Positions 1 through 9,036 of a stretch of DNA of 64,000 nt are shown piece by piece; position 1 is the first letter of the stretch; the number at the start of each line of letters is the position of its first letter. This DNA is from Lachnospiraceae bacterium (GTDB lineage: Bacteria > Bacillota > Clostridia > Lachnospirales > Lachnospiraceae). Below the pieces are notes generated by a model that did no database searches, had not been told where the DNA came from, and worked only from the letters and a program-made list of their open reading frames with translations. Where the stretch lies: contig QXWV01000066.1 in the NCBI GenBank assembly GCA_009911195.1, positions 1 through 64,000 of the forward strand, given 5' to 3'. The translations under genes were made by a program, and so were the position numbers.

Positions 1-239
1 CCTTGCAGAGCGAGCTTTCTAAGACGCTGAAAGCCACGGCAAACGCTGAAAAGTTTATGAAAGTGGTACGCAAGTACACCAGCTTTGAGGAACTCACCCC
101 TACCCTGTTACGGGAGTTTGTGGAAAAAATCGTAATCCACGAATCGGAAGCCCTTGACGGGAAACGCCGGGGGAAGCTCCGCAGACAGGAAATCGAAATC
201 TATTATTCTTTTGTCGGCAAGGTAGAATTGCCCGACTAA
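1..239 (+). CDS. C-terminal end of a large serine recombinase (partial)
   Basis: The reading frame is open from the window edge to a TAA at 237-239. The encoded tail resembles the extreme C-terminus of large serine recombinases (the DUF4368 region), with a helical stretch ending in LLREFVEKIVIHE and a final basic GKRRGKLRRQEIEIYYSFVGKVE segment read in pieces; the intact recombinase at 24,787 ends in a comparable LVELIDTIYVHD segment. The catalytic N-terminus is off the window. It is followed about 80 bp later by the 3' remnant of maff2, so it belongs to a separate element integrated into the transfer region rather than to the main ICE. The family call is solid; the exact recombinase type cannot be fixed from the tail alone. 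Confidence 0.8.
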   Translation, partial: LQSELSKTLKATANAEKFMKVVRKYTSFEELTPTLLREFVEKIVIHESEALDGKRRGKLRRQEIEIYYSFVGKVELPD

Positions 240-318
240 AGCCCGACCCGTCCGGCAGTCAGCCGGACAGGGAACGGCAAAATTTTTTACACTTCTTTTA
301 CTTCTTTATCTCACATGA

Positions 319-414
319 GCAAAGTCACAGGGCATGAAACAGCTTATGGCGGGCGGCGGCGTTGCCCTTATCGGCACGACCTTAATCCCGCTGCTTTCCG
401 GGCTGTTCGGATAA
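319..414 (+). pseudogene. 3' remnant of maff2 (small membrane transfer protein)
   Basis: The frame reads AKSQGMKQLMAGGG followed by a hydrophobic ALIGTTLIPLLSGLFG end and a TAA at 412-414. This matches the C-terminal part of Maff2-family proteins, small two-helix membrane proteins encoded just before the VirB6-like gene in Tn1549-type elements. An in-frame TGA at 316 and the recombinase tail upstream show that the 5' part has been separated by integration of another element. A start at ATG 334 is possible, but no Shine-Dalgarno is apparent. Maff2 is probably not functional here unless the inner element excises. Confidence 0.75.
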
Positions 415-432
415 TCCGGGAGGTAGCCGCTT

Positions 433-1302
433 ATGGAGAGCATATTTGAAGCCATTAACGAATGGCTAAAGGAGCTTTTAATCGGGGCGATTAACGGAAA
501 CCTGTCAAATATGTTCGGGGACGTGAACGAGAAAGTCGGCACGATAGCGGCGCAGGCAGGACAGACCCCGCAGGGGTGGAATGGCGGCGTGTTTTCCATG
601 ATACAGAACCTTTCACAGACCGTCATTCTCCCCATTGCGGGGCTTGTCATTACCTATGTGCTATGCGTGGAGCTAATCAGCATGGTTACGGACAAGAACA
701 GCCTGCATGACATTGATACTTTCATGTTCTTTAAGTATGTATTCAAAGCGTGGGTAGCCGTCTACCTTGTTACCCACGTCTTTGACATTACTATGGCGGT
801 CTTTGACGTGGGGCAGCATTTAGTCAACAGTGCGGCGGGCGTGATAAGCTCCGACACCGCTATTGACGTGGAAAGCACCCTTGCCGCAATGACCGCCACA
901 ATGGAAACAATGGAAGTCCCCGAACTGCTTTTGCTTGTAATGGAAACCGCCCTTGTTAGTATGTGCATGAAAATTATGTCCGTGCTGATTACGGTTATCC
1001 TCTACGGCAGAATGATAGAGATATATTTGACCTGCTCCGTTGCCCCTATCCCCTTTGCAACCATGACTAACAGGGAATGGGGAAGCATTGGGAACAACTA
1101 CCTCAAAGGCTTGTTCGCATTGGGCGTACAGGGCTTTTTCATCATGGTATGCGTTGGGATTTACGCCGTGCTTGTGAATGAAATGGTAATCGCCGCAAAC
1201 CTGCACAGTGCCATTTTCAGCATAGCAGCCTACACCGTGATACTCTGCTTCTCCCTTTTTAAGACGGGAAGCCTTGCAAAGAGCATTTTCCACGCACATT
1301 AG
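433..1302 (+). CDS. VirB6/TrbL-like conjugal transfer membrane protein
   Basis: This 289-residue protein begins with an amphipathic N-terminus, and several long hydrophobic segments follow from about residue 60 (ILPIAGLVITYVLCVEL) to the end. That fits the polytopic inner-membrane channel subunit of type IV secretion (VirB6/TrbL class, the CD0411 type of Gram-positive ICEs). It starts 18 bp after the maff2 stop with GGGAGGT at 418-424. It is followed by PrgI and VirB4, so it belongs to the core transfer operon. The role is inferred from topology and synteny. Confidence 0.85.
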   Translation: MESIFEAINEWLKELLIGAINGNLSNMFGDVNEKVGTIAAQAGQTPQGWNGGVFSMIQNLSQTVILPIAGLVITYVLCVELISMVTDKNSLHDIDTFMFFKYVFKAWVAVYLVTHVFDITMAVFDVGQHLVNSAAGVISSDTAIDVESTLAAMTATMETMEVPELLLLVMETALVSMCMKIMSVLITVILYGRMIEIYLTCSVAPIPFATMTNREWGSIGNNYLKGLFALGVQGFFIMVCVGIYAVLVNEMVIAANLHSAIFSIAAYTVILCFSLFKTGSLAKSIFHAH

Positions 1303-1344
1303 ATTTCAGACAACGCCCCATGCGGGCAGAAAGGAGGACAACAA

Positions 1345-1911
1345 ATGGCGTATGTCACAGTACCCAAAGACCTTACGAAAGTCAAGACCAAAGTTGCGCT
1401 GAACCTTACCAAGCGGCAGCTTGTGTGTTTCAGCATGGCGGCAGCCGTGGGCGTTCCCCTGTTCTTTCTCTTGAAAGGCAGCGTCCCGCAGACAGCAGCG
1501 ACCTTTCTCATGGTTCTTGCCATGCTCCCGTTTTTCCTGTTCGCCATGTACGAAAAGCACGGACAGCCCCTTGAAAAAGTGTTAGGCAACATCATAAAAG
1601 TGTTTTTCCTCTCGCCAAAGGAACGACCCTACCAGACGGAAAACTATTACGCCGTCTTAGCGAAGCAACGGAAACTTAACAAGGAGGTAACAGCCATTGC
1701 GAAAAAAAGCTATCAAAGACAGACCGCAAAATCAGCAGGCAAAAGAGAAAATCCGGCTCACACGGGCAGAAAAAAAGCAGATAGCCGCCCTCATGCGGCA
1801 GGCAAAGGGGGACGGGAAAAAGCGCACCGCACAGCAGACAATCCCCTACTTGCAGATGTACCCGGACGGGATATGCCGGGTAAAGGACAATCTTTTCTCA
1901 AAGAGCGTTGA
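1345..1911 (+). CDS. PrgI-family (VirB3-like) transfer protein, with C-terminal extension
   Basis: The start YVTVPKDLTKVKTKV followed by two adjacent membrane helices (about residues 30-75) is diagnostic for PrgI-family proteins, the VirB3-like partner of VirB4. The core ends near residue 125, the usual length, but the frame stays open to 1,911. It therefore overlaps the first 215 bases of virB4 in another frame, adding a basic low-complexity tail. Whether the tail is made depends on translation in the overlap. The start is the ATG preceded by AGGAGG at 1,331-1,336. Confidence 0.85.
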   Translation: MAYVTVPKDLTKVKTKVALNLTKRQLVCFSMAAAVGVPLFFLLKGSVPQTAATFLMVLAMLPFFLFAMYEKHGQPLEKVLGNIIKVFFLSPKERPYQTENYYAVLAKQRKLNKEVTAIAKKSYQRQTAKSAGKRENPAHTGRKKADSRPHAAGKGGREKAHRTADNPLLADVPGRDMPGKGQSFLKER

Positions 1912-4123
1912 GTTTTCCGACATCAACTACCAGCTTGCACAGCCGGACGACAAGACAGCCACCTTTGAAGCCCTTTGCGACTTCTACAACTCCCTTGACA
2001 GCTCCGTAGGCTTGCAGCTTACCTTTGTGAACCGCATAGCCGGGCAGGGGGACTTCTCAAAGAGTATCGCCATACCGCCGCAGCAGGACGGCTTTGACGA
2101 TGTGCGGGAGGAATACGCCGCCATGCTCAAAGAACAGCTTGCAAAGGGCAACAACGGGCTTGTGAAGCACAAATACCTCACATTCACACTGGAAGCCGAC
2201 AGCCTTAAAAATGCAAAGTCCCGGCTTTCCCGACTGGAAACGGACATATTGAACCACCTCAAAATCTTAGGGGCGGCGAACCGACCCCTTGACGGGAAAG
2301 AACGGCTTGAAGTGCTGCACGGCATTTTCCACCCGGACGGGGACAGGAAATTTTTATTCAACTGGAAATGGCTTGTACCGTCCGGGCTTTCCACGAAAGA
2401 TTTCATTGCACCGCCCTCATTCGCTTTCAAGAATGGGCGTATGTTCGGCATGGGCGACAAGACCGGGGCGGTATCATTCTTGCAGATACTTGCGCCGGAA
2501 CTCAATGACCGCCTGCTTGCCGACCTCTTGAACGTGGACGGGCATTTACTGGTAAACCTGCATATCCGCAGTATCGACCAGAGCGAAGCCATAAAGACCA
2601 TTAAACGCAAGATAACCGACCTTGACGCAATGAAGATAGCCGAGCAGAAAAAGGCGGTACGCAGCGGGTATGACATGGATATAATACCGTCCGACCTTGC
2701 CACCTACGGCGGGGACGCAAAAGACCTGTTGCGGGACTTGCAGAGCCGCAACGAGCGAATGTTTCTCCTTACGCTGCTTGTGGTAAACCTTGCGGACAAT
2801 AAACAGCAGCTTGACAACCAGATATTCCAGACGGCGGGCGTGGCGCAGAAAGCGAACTGCTCCCTTGTGCGCCTTGACTATCAGCAGGAAGCCGGGCTTG
2901 TGTCGTCCCTGCCTTTGGGACTGAACGAAATCCCCATACAGCGGGGGCTTACCACGTCAAGCACGGCTATTTTCGTGCCGTTTACCACGCAGGAGCTTTT
3001 CCAGAACGGGGAAGCCCTCTACTACGGCTTGAACGCACTTTCCAACAACATGATACTTGCAGACAGGAAGAAACTCAAAAATCCCAATGGTTTAATTCTG
3101 GGGACACCGGGCAGCGGCAAGAGTTTTTCCGCAAAGCGGGAAATCACAAACGTATTCCTTGTTGCGGACAAAAAGGACTGTATCTTGATATGCGACCCCG
3201 AAGCCGAGTACGCACCCCTTGTCAACCGATTAGGCGGGCAGGTAGTGAAAATCTCCCCCACAAGCAAGGATTTTGTGAACCCTATGGACTTGAACCTCAA
3301 TTATTCCGAGGACGAAAGCCCCTTATCGCTGAAAAGCGATTTTATCCTTTCCCTTTGCGAGCTTGTCGTAGGCGGCAAAAGCGGCTTAGAGCCTATCGAA
3401 AAGACCGTGATTGACCGAGCCGTGCGGGAGGTTTACCGGGAATACCTTGCCGACCCCGCCCCGGCGAAAATGCCGATACTGGAAGATTTATACAACGCAC
3501 TAAAGGCGCAGCCGGAAGCGGAAGCCGCACGGGTAGCCGCAGCCCTTGAACTCTATGTGCATGGAAGCCTTAACGTGTTCAACCACCGCACCAACATAGA
3601 CATACATAACCGCCTTGTCTGCTTTGACATTAAGGAATTGGGGAAGCAGCTCAAAAAGTTAGGTATGCTTATCATACAAGACCAAGTTTGGGGGCGTGTG
3701 ACCGAGAACCGGGAACGCCACGCTAACACATGGTACTATTCAGATGAATTTCACTTGCTGCTGAAAGAGGAACAGACGGCGGCTTACAGCGTGGAAATCT
3801 GGAAGCGTTTCAGAAAATGGGGCGGCATACCCACGGGCATAACACAGAACGTCAAAGATTTGCTTGCAAGCCGGGAAATCGAAAACATTTTTGAAAACAG
3901 CGATTTTATTTATATGCTGAACCAAGCGGGCGGCGACAGGCAGATTTTGGCGAAGCAGTTAGGCATTTCCAATAAGCAGCTTTCCTATGTGACCCACTCC
4001 GAAGCCGGGCAGGGGCTTATCTTCTATGGGAACGTGATACTGCCCTTTGTAGACCGCTTCCCGGCAGACACCGAGCTTTACCGTATCATGACGACCCGCC
4101 CGGAGGAACTTGCACAGCCATAA
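1697..4123 (+). CDS. VirB4-like type IV secretion ATPase
   Basis: This 808-residue ATPase would energise DNA transfer at the cytoplasmic face of the conjugation channel. A Walker A motif GTPGSGKS lies near residue 468, and a Walker B-like segment YYSDEFHLL near residue 680. The N-terminal 200 residues match the CagE/TrbE/VirB N-domain type. The start is TTG at 1,697, chosen because a strong AAGGAGGT (1,681-1,688) sits 8 bases upstream. The gene overlaps the PrgI reading frame, which suggests translational coupling of the two partners. Confidence 0.93.
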   Translation: MRKKAIKDRPQNQQAKEKIRLTRAEKKQIAALMRQAKGDGKKRTAQQTIPYLQMYPDGICRVKDNLFSKSVEFSDINYQLAQPDDKTATFEALCDFYNSLDSSVGLQLTFVNRIAGQGDFSKSIAIPPQQDGFDDVREEYAAMLKEQLAKGNNGLVKHKYLTFTLEADSLKNAKSRLSRLETDILNHLKILGAANRPLDGKERLEVLHGIFHPDGDRKFLFNWKWLVPSGLSTKDFIAPPSFAFKNGRMFGMGDKTGAVSFLQILAPELNDRLLADLLNVDGHLLVNLHIRSIDQSEAIKTIKRKITDLDAMKIAEQKKAVRSGYDMDIIPSDLATYGGDAKDLLRDLQSRNERMFLLTLLVVNLADNKQQLDNQIFQTAGVAQKANCSLVRLDYQQEAGLVSSLPLGLNEIPIQRGLTTSSTAIFVPFTTQELFQNGEALYYGLNALSNNMILADRKKLKNPNGLILGTPGSGKSFSAKREITNVFLVADKKDCILICDPEAEYAPLVNRLGGQVVKISPTSKDFVNPMDLNLNYSEDESPLSLKSDFILSLCELVVGGKSGLEPIEKTVIDRAVREVYREYLADPAPAKMPILEDLYNALKAQPEAEAARVAAALELYVHGSLNVFNHRTNIDIHNRLVCFDIKELGKQLKKLGMLIIQDQVWGRVTENRERHANTWYYSDEFHLLLKEEQTAAYSVEIWKRFRKWGGIPTGITQNVKDLLASREIENIFENSDFIYMLNQAGGDRQILAKQLGISNKQLSYVTHSEAGQGLIFYGNVILPFVDRFPADTELYRIMTTRPEELAQP

Positions 4124-4161
4124 CCCGCAGAAATCCGGGGGACAGAAAGGAGCGATAAACC

Positions 4162-4947
4162 ATGAGTACCAAAACCGCAAAACAGCAGGACGCATTGACG
4201 GAACTCCTTGACCTGCTGACACAGAACGGGAAAAAGCAGGAAGCCGCCGAGCTTTCCGCTTTATTCTCACAATTCGCAGCAATGGAAACACAGTACGGGA
4301 AAGTGCTTTCCGAGCTTGCCGCCGTCCGTGAACAGCTTGCCACGCTCCATGACGGGGGAAACAGAGCCGCCGCCATGCAGGAAACCAAGCAGACGCACGC
4401 GCACGTCACGCAGGCGAAAGAAACCCTCTCCACCCTAAAGGGGAACATGACTGACAAAATCAGAAAGACCCTTGCCGCCGTCAAGCAGCACGGCATTTCA
4501 GCACTGAACAAGGCGGCTGACTTCTTAGGCGTGAAAAAGGCACTTGCGGAAATGAAAGGCAGCGTACAGGACGCTATCGCTTCCACCCAAAGCAGCATTG
4601 ACCGTATCAACGCCATAGGCAGCGAACTCCACGCCCTCAATGAACACGCCAAGAACTTAGGGCGGGCGTTGACGGGAAAGGAGCGCAAAGAGCTGACGCA
4701 GCGCAATGAGGACAAAGGCGTGCTTGCCGCCGTTGCCAAGCCCTTAAAACGTCATAAAGCCACGTTAGAGGGCATGGAAAAGAACATTGACCGGGCAATG
4801 GCACGGGTGGAACGGTTAGAGCAGGCAGCCGTAAAAGGCAGGGAGAAAGAAAAGCCCTCTATCCGGGAGGAAATCAAAGCCGCCGCAGAAAAGACAGCGC
4901 AGCCCAAGAAGAAAGCCCCGCAGAAAGCGCAGGAAGCGGGCTTATAA
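4162..4947 (+). CDS. Coiled-coil transfer-operon protein (DUF6674-like)
   Basis: A 261-residue, mostly helical, Ala/Lys/Glu-rich protein without membrane segments; I recall this gene between VirB4 and NlpC/P60 in Tn1549-type ICEs, where it is labelled DUF6674. Residues 40-75 and 130-230 look like coiled coils. The end carries a basic tail beginning EKPSIREEIKAAAEK, similar to the tails of the proteins ending at 15,912 and 16,644. A GAAAGGAG site lies before ATG 4,162. The function is unknown; the tail hints at export or a shared partner. Confidence 0.7.
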   Translation: MSTKTAKQQDALTELLDLLTQNGKKQEAAELSALFSQFAAMETQYGKVLSELAAVREQLATLHDGGNRAAAMQETKQTHAHVTQAKETLSTLKGNMTDKIRKTLAAVKQHGISALNKAADFLGVKKALAEMKGSVQDAIASTQSSIDRINAIGSELHALNEHAKNLGRALTGKERKELTQRNEDKGVLAAVAKPLKRHKATLEGMEKNIDRAMARVERLEQAAVKGREKEKPSIREEIKAAAEKTAQPKKKAPQKAQEAGL

Positions 4948-4962
4948 GGGGGATAACCATTT

Positions 4963-6948
4963 ATGCAGGAATTTAAGGCAAAGGCAAAAAGGACGCAGAA
5001 AATGACCCGTGACGGCGTTGTGGAAACCAACCAAGCCACCGGGGAGCAGACCCGCAAGAGCCAAAGGGAAACAGAGGATTTTTCCGGCGACACAGCGGAA
5101 AACATGACCAGGAAATCCTTAAACCGTGCCGCCACCGAAAGGCAGCGTCACAAGGCGAAGAAACGCAGGAAGAAAGCGAATAAAGCCGCCAAAAAAGCAC
5201 AGGAAGCCACGGGGAAACAGACAACCCGCCTGCAATTCAAGGAGGAAGAACGCACCGACCCGGAGCTTGCAAAGTATGTGAAGAAATCCGAAAAAGCCGC
5301 TGATAAACTGGAAACGGCAAGGGAAAAGATACCCAAGCAGAAACGCATTAAGGCGGCGAGGGAATTTGACGAAGCCACCGGGCGGGCAAAGACCCGCCTG
5401 TATTTTGAAAAGACCGACAAGCCCCCAAACGGGAAACTGCACCACAACCCGGCAGACCGCCCCATGCGGGAAATCAAGAACTATGTGCATGGGAAAGTGG
5501 GCGAGGTTGAGAAAGACAATTCCGGCGTTGAGGGGGCGCACAAGTCGGAGAAAGCAGCGGAACGGGCGGGCGGCTACGCAAGCCGGAAACTGAAAGAGGG
5601 CTACCGAAGCCATAAGCTCAAACCCTACCGGGAAGCCGCCAAAGCCGAAGCAGCGTCAAGGAAAGCAGACACCAATTATCTGTACCATAAGACATTAAAG
5701 GAGAACCCGGAGCTTGCAAGCAATCCCCTCTCCCGTTTCCACCAGAAACAGCAGATAAAAAAGCAGTACGCAAAGGATTTGAGGGCGGCGCAGAAAGCCG
5801 GGAAAACAGCCGGAAAGACCGCAGGCGCAGCCAAGAACACCCGCAAAGCCGCAGGCAAGGCAGGGGAAGCCACGAAAAAGACAATGGACTTTATCGCCCG
5901 CCACTGGAAAGGCATACTGACCGTGGGCGTGTTCCTGCTCTTAATCGTGATGATATTTACCGGGCTATCTTCCTGCGCCGCAATCATACAGGGCGGCGTT
6001 TCCTCAATCGTTGGCACTTCCTACACCGCCGAGGACGAAGCAATCCGGCAGGTGGAAGCCGACTACAAGGAACTGGAAAGGGGCTTGCGGGAGGAAATCG
6101 CAGACACAGAAACGGACTACCCGGACTATGACGAATACCAGTACCATTTAGACGAAATCGGGCATAACCCCTTTGCGCTTGCGTCCTACCTTACCGCCAA
6201 GCTCTACGACTACACAAGGGAGGAAGCGAGGGCAGAGATACAGGCATTGTTTGAAAAACAGTACACCCTTACCCTGCGGGAAGAAATACAGACACGCTAC
6301 CGCACGGAAACCACCACCGACCCGGAAACCGGGGAAACCACCACCGAGGAAATCCCCTACGATTATTACATTCTCCATGTAACGCTGACAAATAAAAACA
6401 TTGAAACCCTTGCCGGGGAACTTTTAACCCCAGAGCAGAAAGAAATGTTTGACATCTACATGGAAACCAAAGGCAACAAGCCGGACGTGTTCGGGGACGA
6501 CTACGCAACAGGCACGCCGGGCAGCGGGGAATACACCGACTATGAGATACCCCCGGAAGCCCTCTCTGATGAACGCTTTGCCGCCATGATTGCGGAAGCG
6601 GAAAAATACTTAGGCTATCCCTATGTATGGGGCGGCAGCTCCCCGTCAACGTCCTTTGACTGTTCGGGCTTTGTGTGTTGGGTAATCAACCAGTCCGGCG
6701 TTGGGAGTGTCGGCAGGACAACGGCGCAAGGCATTTTCAACCACACCACGCCCATTGCGCCAAGCGAAGCCAAGCCGGGGGACATTATCTTTTTCACGGG
6801 GACGTATGACAGCGGTTCGGCGGTTAGCCATGTGGGGATTTATGCGGGAAACGGCATGATGATACATTGCGGCAACCCTATCTCCTACGCTTCCGTCAAC
6901 ACCCCTTACTGGCAGTCACACTTCTACGCCTACGGGCGTTTGCCATAA
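4963..6948 (+). CDS. Membrane-anchored NlpC/P60 (C40) peptidoglycan hydrolase of the transfer apparatus
   Basis: The first 310 residues are highly charged, Lys/Ala-rich and presumably cytoplasmic. One membrane helix follows at about 313-342 (GILTVGVFLLLIVMIF). The outside part ends in an NlpC/P60 domain with the catalytic cysteine in FDCSGFVCWV (about residue 566) and the histidine in SHVGIYAGNG (about 622). Such proteins open the cell wall locally so the conjugation channel can be assembled. This is the one-domain form; I see no lysozyme domain in front. It sits between the coiled-coil gene and DUF4315, the standard position in this ICE family. Confidence 0.88.
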   Translation: MQEFKAKAKRTQKMTRDGVVETNQATGEQTRKSQRETEDFSGDTAENMTRKSLNRAATERQRHKAKKRRKKANKAAKKAQEATGKQTTRLQFKEEERTDPELAKYVKKSEKAADKLETAREKIPKQKRIKAAREFDEATGRAKTRLYFEKTDKPPNGKLHHNPADRPMREIKNYVHGKVGEVEKDNSGVEGAHKSEKAAERAGGYASRKLKEGYRSHKLKPYREAAKAEAASRKADTNYLYHKTLKENPELASNPLSRFHQKQQIKKQYAKDLRAAQKAGKTAGKTAGAAKNTRKAAGKAGEATKKTMDFIARHWKGILTVGVFLLLIVMIFTGLSSCAAIIQGGVSSIVGTSYTAEDEAIRQVEADYKELERGLREEIADTETDYPDYDEYQYHLDEIGHNPFALASYLTAKLYDYTREEARAEIQALFEKQYTLTLREEIQTRYRTETTTDPETGETTTEEIPYDYYILHVTLTNKNIETLAGELLTPEQKEMFDIYMETKGNKPDVFGDDYATGTPGSGEYTDYEIPPEALSDERFAAMIAEAEKYLGYPYVWGGSSPSTSFDCSGFVCWVINQSGVGSVGRTTAQGIFNHTTPIAPSEAKPGDIIFFTGTYDSGSAVSHVGIYAGNGMMIHCGNPISYASVNTPYWQSHFYAYGRLP

Positions 6949-6979
6949 CAAAAAATCTGAACAGGAGGGATATTTTTCT

Positions 6980-7231
6980 ATGATGAAACTGGAACGTATC
7001 ATTGCGGAGATTGAGAAAACAAAAGACACAATCTCCAAACAGCAGGCAAGGCTTAGGGAACTGGAAGCACAGAAAACCGAGGTTGAAAACCTGCATATCG
7101 TACAAATGGTAAGGGCGTTACGCATGACCCCGGCAGAGCTTTCCGTCTTTTTACAGGGCAAGCCGGACAACGCCCCGGCAGCAACCACAGGCAGGCTTTT
7201 TTCAAGACAGGAGGACACCGAGAATGAGTAA
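6980..7231 (+). CDS. DUF4315-family small coiled-coil protein
   Basis: An 83-residue protein with a strong heptad pattern from residue 3 to about 40 (IIAEIEKTKDTISKQQARL) and a short C-terminal part with RMTPAELSVFLQGK. This layout is typical of the DUF4315 proteins found after the NlpC gene in Tn1549-type elements. It has an AGGAGG site 11 bases before ATG 6,980, and its stop overlaps the start of the next gene (7,224). The biochemical role is unknown. Confidence 0.8.
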   Translation: MMKLERIIAEIEKTKDTISKQQARLRELEAQKTEVENLHIVQMVRALRMTPAELSVFLQGKPDNAPAATTGRLFSRQEDTENE

Positions 7232-8012
7232 AAAAATCTTACATACCTTTATCGCACTTGCCGCCGCCCTTATCCTTACGGGCGGCTTTTCCATGACCGC
7301 CTACGCAGGCGGCGGGGAGGAATACGAAGCCGAAGAACCCACGCCCGCACCAGAGCCGGAGGAAACAGCGACCCCAAGCGACCCGCTGACCCCGGAGGGG
7401 AACGCAACCCTTGTTGATGATATTTGGGGAGAGAACAAGCAGCTCATCACAGTAACCACCAAGAACAGCAATTATTTTTATATCCTCATAGACCGTGCCG
7501 CCGAGGGGGAAAACACCGTGCATTTCCTTAACATGGTGGACGAAGCCGACCTTATGGCACTGATTGAGGACGGGGAGAAAGAGGAAACAGCCGTCATGCC
7601 GCAGACCTGCACCTGCAAGGAGAAATGCGAAGCCGGGACAGTCAACGAAAGCTGCCCCGTATGCCTTAACAACCGTAATTCCTGCACCGGGACAGAGAAA
7701 GAAACCGAACCGGAAACCGAAGCCGAGCCGGAACAGCTAAAGGACAATAAAGGCACAAAAAGCCTGCTCCTGCTTTTCCTGCTGACGCTCTTTGCAGGCG
7801 GCGGGGCGTTCTATTATTTCAAGTACATCAAGCCAAAGGACACCGCAAAGGGCAGCCCGGACTTCTCCGATTTTGACTTTGACGAGGACGAAGAAACCGA
7901 CTATGAGGACGACACCGATTATGACAGCTACGGGGACGATACAGAGAACGCAGAGGACACCGAAGCGGAGGAAGAAACAGGGCTTGAAGATGATACGGAG
8001 GGCGGCTTATGA
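7224..8012 (+). CDS. DUF4366-family secreted, membrane-anchored transfer protein
   Basis: A 262-residue protein with an N-terminal signal peptide (KILHTFIALAAALIL, then a cut after TAYAG) and an acidic Pro/Glu linker. The conserved extracellular domain carries the cysteine cluster CTCKEKCEAG...CPVC. A second membrane helix (LLLLFLLTLFAGG, about residues 172-190) is followed by a very acidic tail of Asp/Glu-Tyr repeats. This matches DUF4366, a constant member of Tn1549-family operons. The cysteines suggest metal binding or disulfides on the cell surface. It is coupled by overlap to both neighbours. Confidence 0.82.
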   Translation: MSKKILHTFIALAAALILTGGFSMTAYAGGGEEYEAEEPTPAPEPEETATPSDPLTPEGNATLVDDIWGENKQLITVTTKNSNYFYILIDRAAEGENTVHFLNMVDEADLMALIEDGEKEETAVMPQTCTCKEKCEAGTVNESCPVCLNNRNSCTGTEKETEPETEAEPEQLKDNKGTKSLLLLFLLTLFAGGGAFYYFKYIKPKDTAKGSPDFSDFDFDEDEETDYEDDTDYDSYGDDTENAEDTEAEEETGLEDDTEGGL

Positions 8013-8200
8013 CGTGGTTCACAGACAGCCCTTATGAAAAGATGATGACACAGAAACCGGGACACGGGCGGCATGGGGACAGCAAGCCGCCCGTCCCCCG
8101 TTCCCCGGCTTGTACTGGCTGCCCTTATAACAAGGGGCTAGCCCCTTGTATTGCGTACTGTATCAAGAAGTTGCAGGCAAAGAAAAGCACTTACAACTAA
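8009..8200 (+). CDS. Small cysteine-rich protein at end of transfer sub-operon
   Basis: A 63-residue protein starting at an ATGA overlap with DUF4366. It contains a compact cysteine group (CTGCPYNKGLAPCIAYC, residues 35-51) that could bind zinc or a cluster. I have no name for it. The overlap start and the GC content matching the transfer genes argue that it is real. The sequence turns AT-rich directly after its stop, where the HEPN-gene island begins. Confidence 0.65.
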   Translation: MTWFTDSPYEKMMTQKPGHGRHGDSKPPVPRSPACTGCPYNKGLAPCIAYCIKKLQAKKSTYN

Positions 8201-8229
8201 ATAGACATATTATTTTATCCTGCTACTAC

Positions 8230-8258
8230 TTGTATATCCTCACAAAATCTCTTATGAT
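8230..8258 (+). promoter_or_regulatory. Sigma-A-type promoter of the HEPN-like gene
   Basis: TTGTAT at 8,230-8,235 and TATGAT at 8,253-8,258 are separated by 17 bases. They lie in AT-rich DNA 39 bp upstream of the start codon at 8,297. The gene would thus be expressed independently of the transfer operon. Confidence 0.5.
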
Positions 8259-8296
8259 ATATTCATTATCACCAAAATGTTAAAGGAGATTTCACA

Positions 8297-9004
8297 ATGA
8301 TAAAACTAGAATACGTCTATTCAGACAATTTGGATTTATTAGAAGAAACACGGGAATTTATGATAACATCGAGAAATGCCACGACAAATAATATCCAAAT
8401 GGGGCTAAATTACAGTATCATATTAACAAGTGTATTGATTTTAGAAAGTAAATTTGAACGCCTACTATACGCTATTGTTAATTATTATGAACACATATAT
8501 GTTAAATATATGGGACATATAGATATTGAGGAAGATACTTATATAGTAAAAAATTATAGAAACTTCTTAAATAGTCTTTTTGAAAGAACCAAATCACAAA
8601 TTTCAAAAAACACAGGAATTAGTCATTACAAAAATATGCTAAGTACGCTTATAGATAATTATACCTCTACCCAAGAAATGAAAAAATTGGAAGAGGGAAT
8701 AGAGGTACTGTTTCAATTAAGAAATGTATTAGCTCATGGTAGGGCTATACACTTTGATGTAAAAACATATATGCCATACCCTACATATGAAATTGAGAAT
8801 ATTGAAGTTGATTTTAAAGGAGGATATAAAAAAGCCGAAGATTATTTGTATAAGCAAGGACTAATTGATAAAAAATGTATAGAAACCAGAGATTTCCATA
8901 TGCTTTTTTCAAATGAGATAAGCAACTATTTTGTTGACTTGCAAAACAAATATATTGATGAATGTTACAAAAGTATACCTTTTGTAATTGATGAATACTT
9001 ATGA
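8297..9004 (+). CDS. HEPN-like protein, possible abortive-infection/defence RNase
   Basis: A 235-residue, all-helical-looking protein rich in Ile, Tyr, Lys and Asn. It contains LRNVLAHGRAIH (about residues 147-158), which fits the R-X4-H signature of HEPN RNase domains; a second charged helix precedes it. HEPN proteins are common in toxin-antitoxin and abortive-infection systems. The gene has its own promoter, a GGAG site before ATG 8,297 and its own terminator. It is far more AT-rich than its neighbours, so it looks like an inserted cargo gene. The domain call rests on the motif only. Confidence 0.55.
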   Translation: MIKLEYVYSDNLDLLEETREFMITSRNATTNNIQMGLNYSIILTSVLILESKFERLLYAIVNYYEHIYVKYMGHIDIEEDTYIVKNYRNFLNSLFERTKSQISKNTGISHYKNMLSTLIDNYTSTQEMKKLEEGIEVLFQLRNVLAHGRAIHFDVKTYMPYPTYEIENIEVDFKGGYKKAEDYLYKQGLIDKKCIETRDFHMLFSNEISNYFVDLQNKYIDECYKSIPFVIDEYL

Positions 9005-9036
9005 CAATAACTATCATTTTATACATACTATTTATA

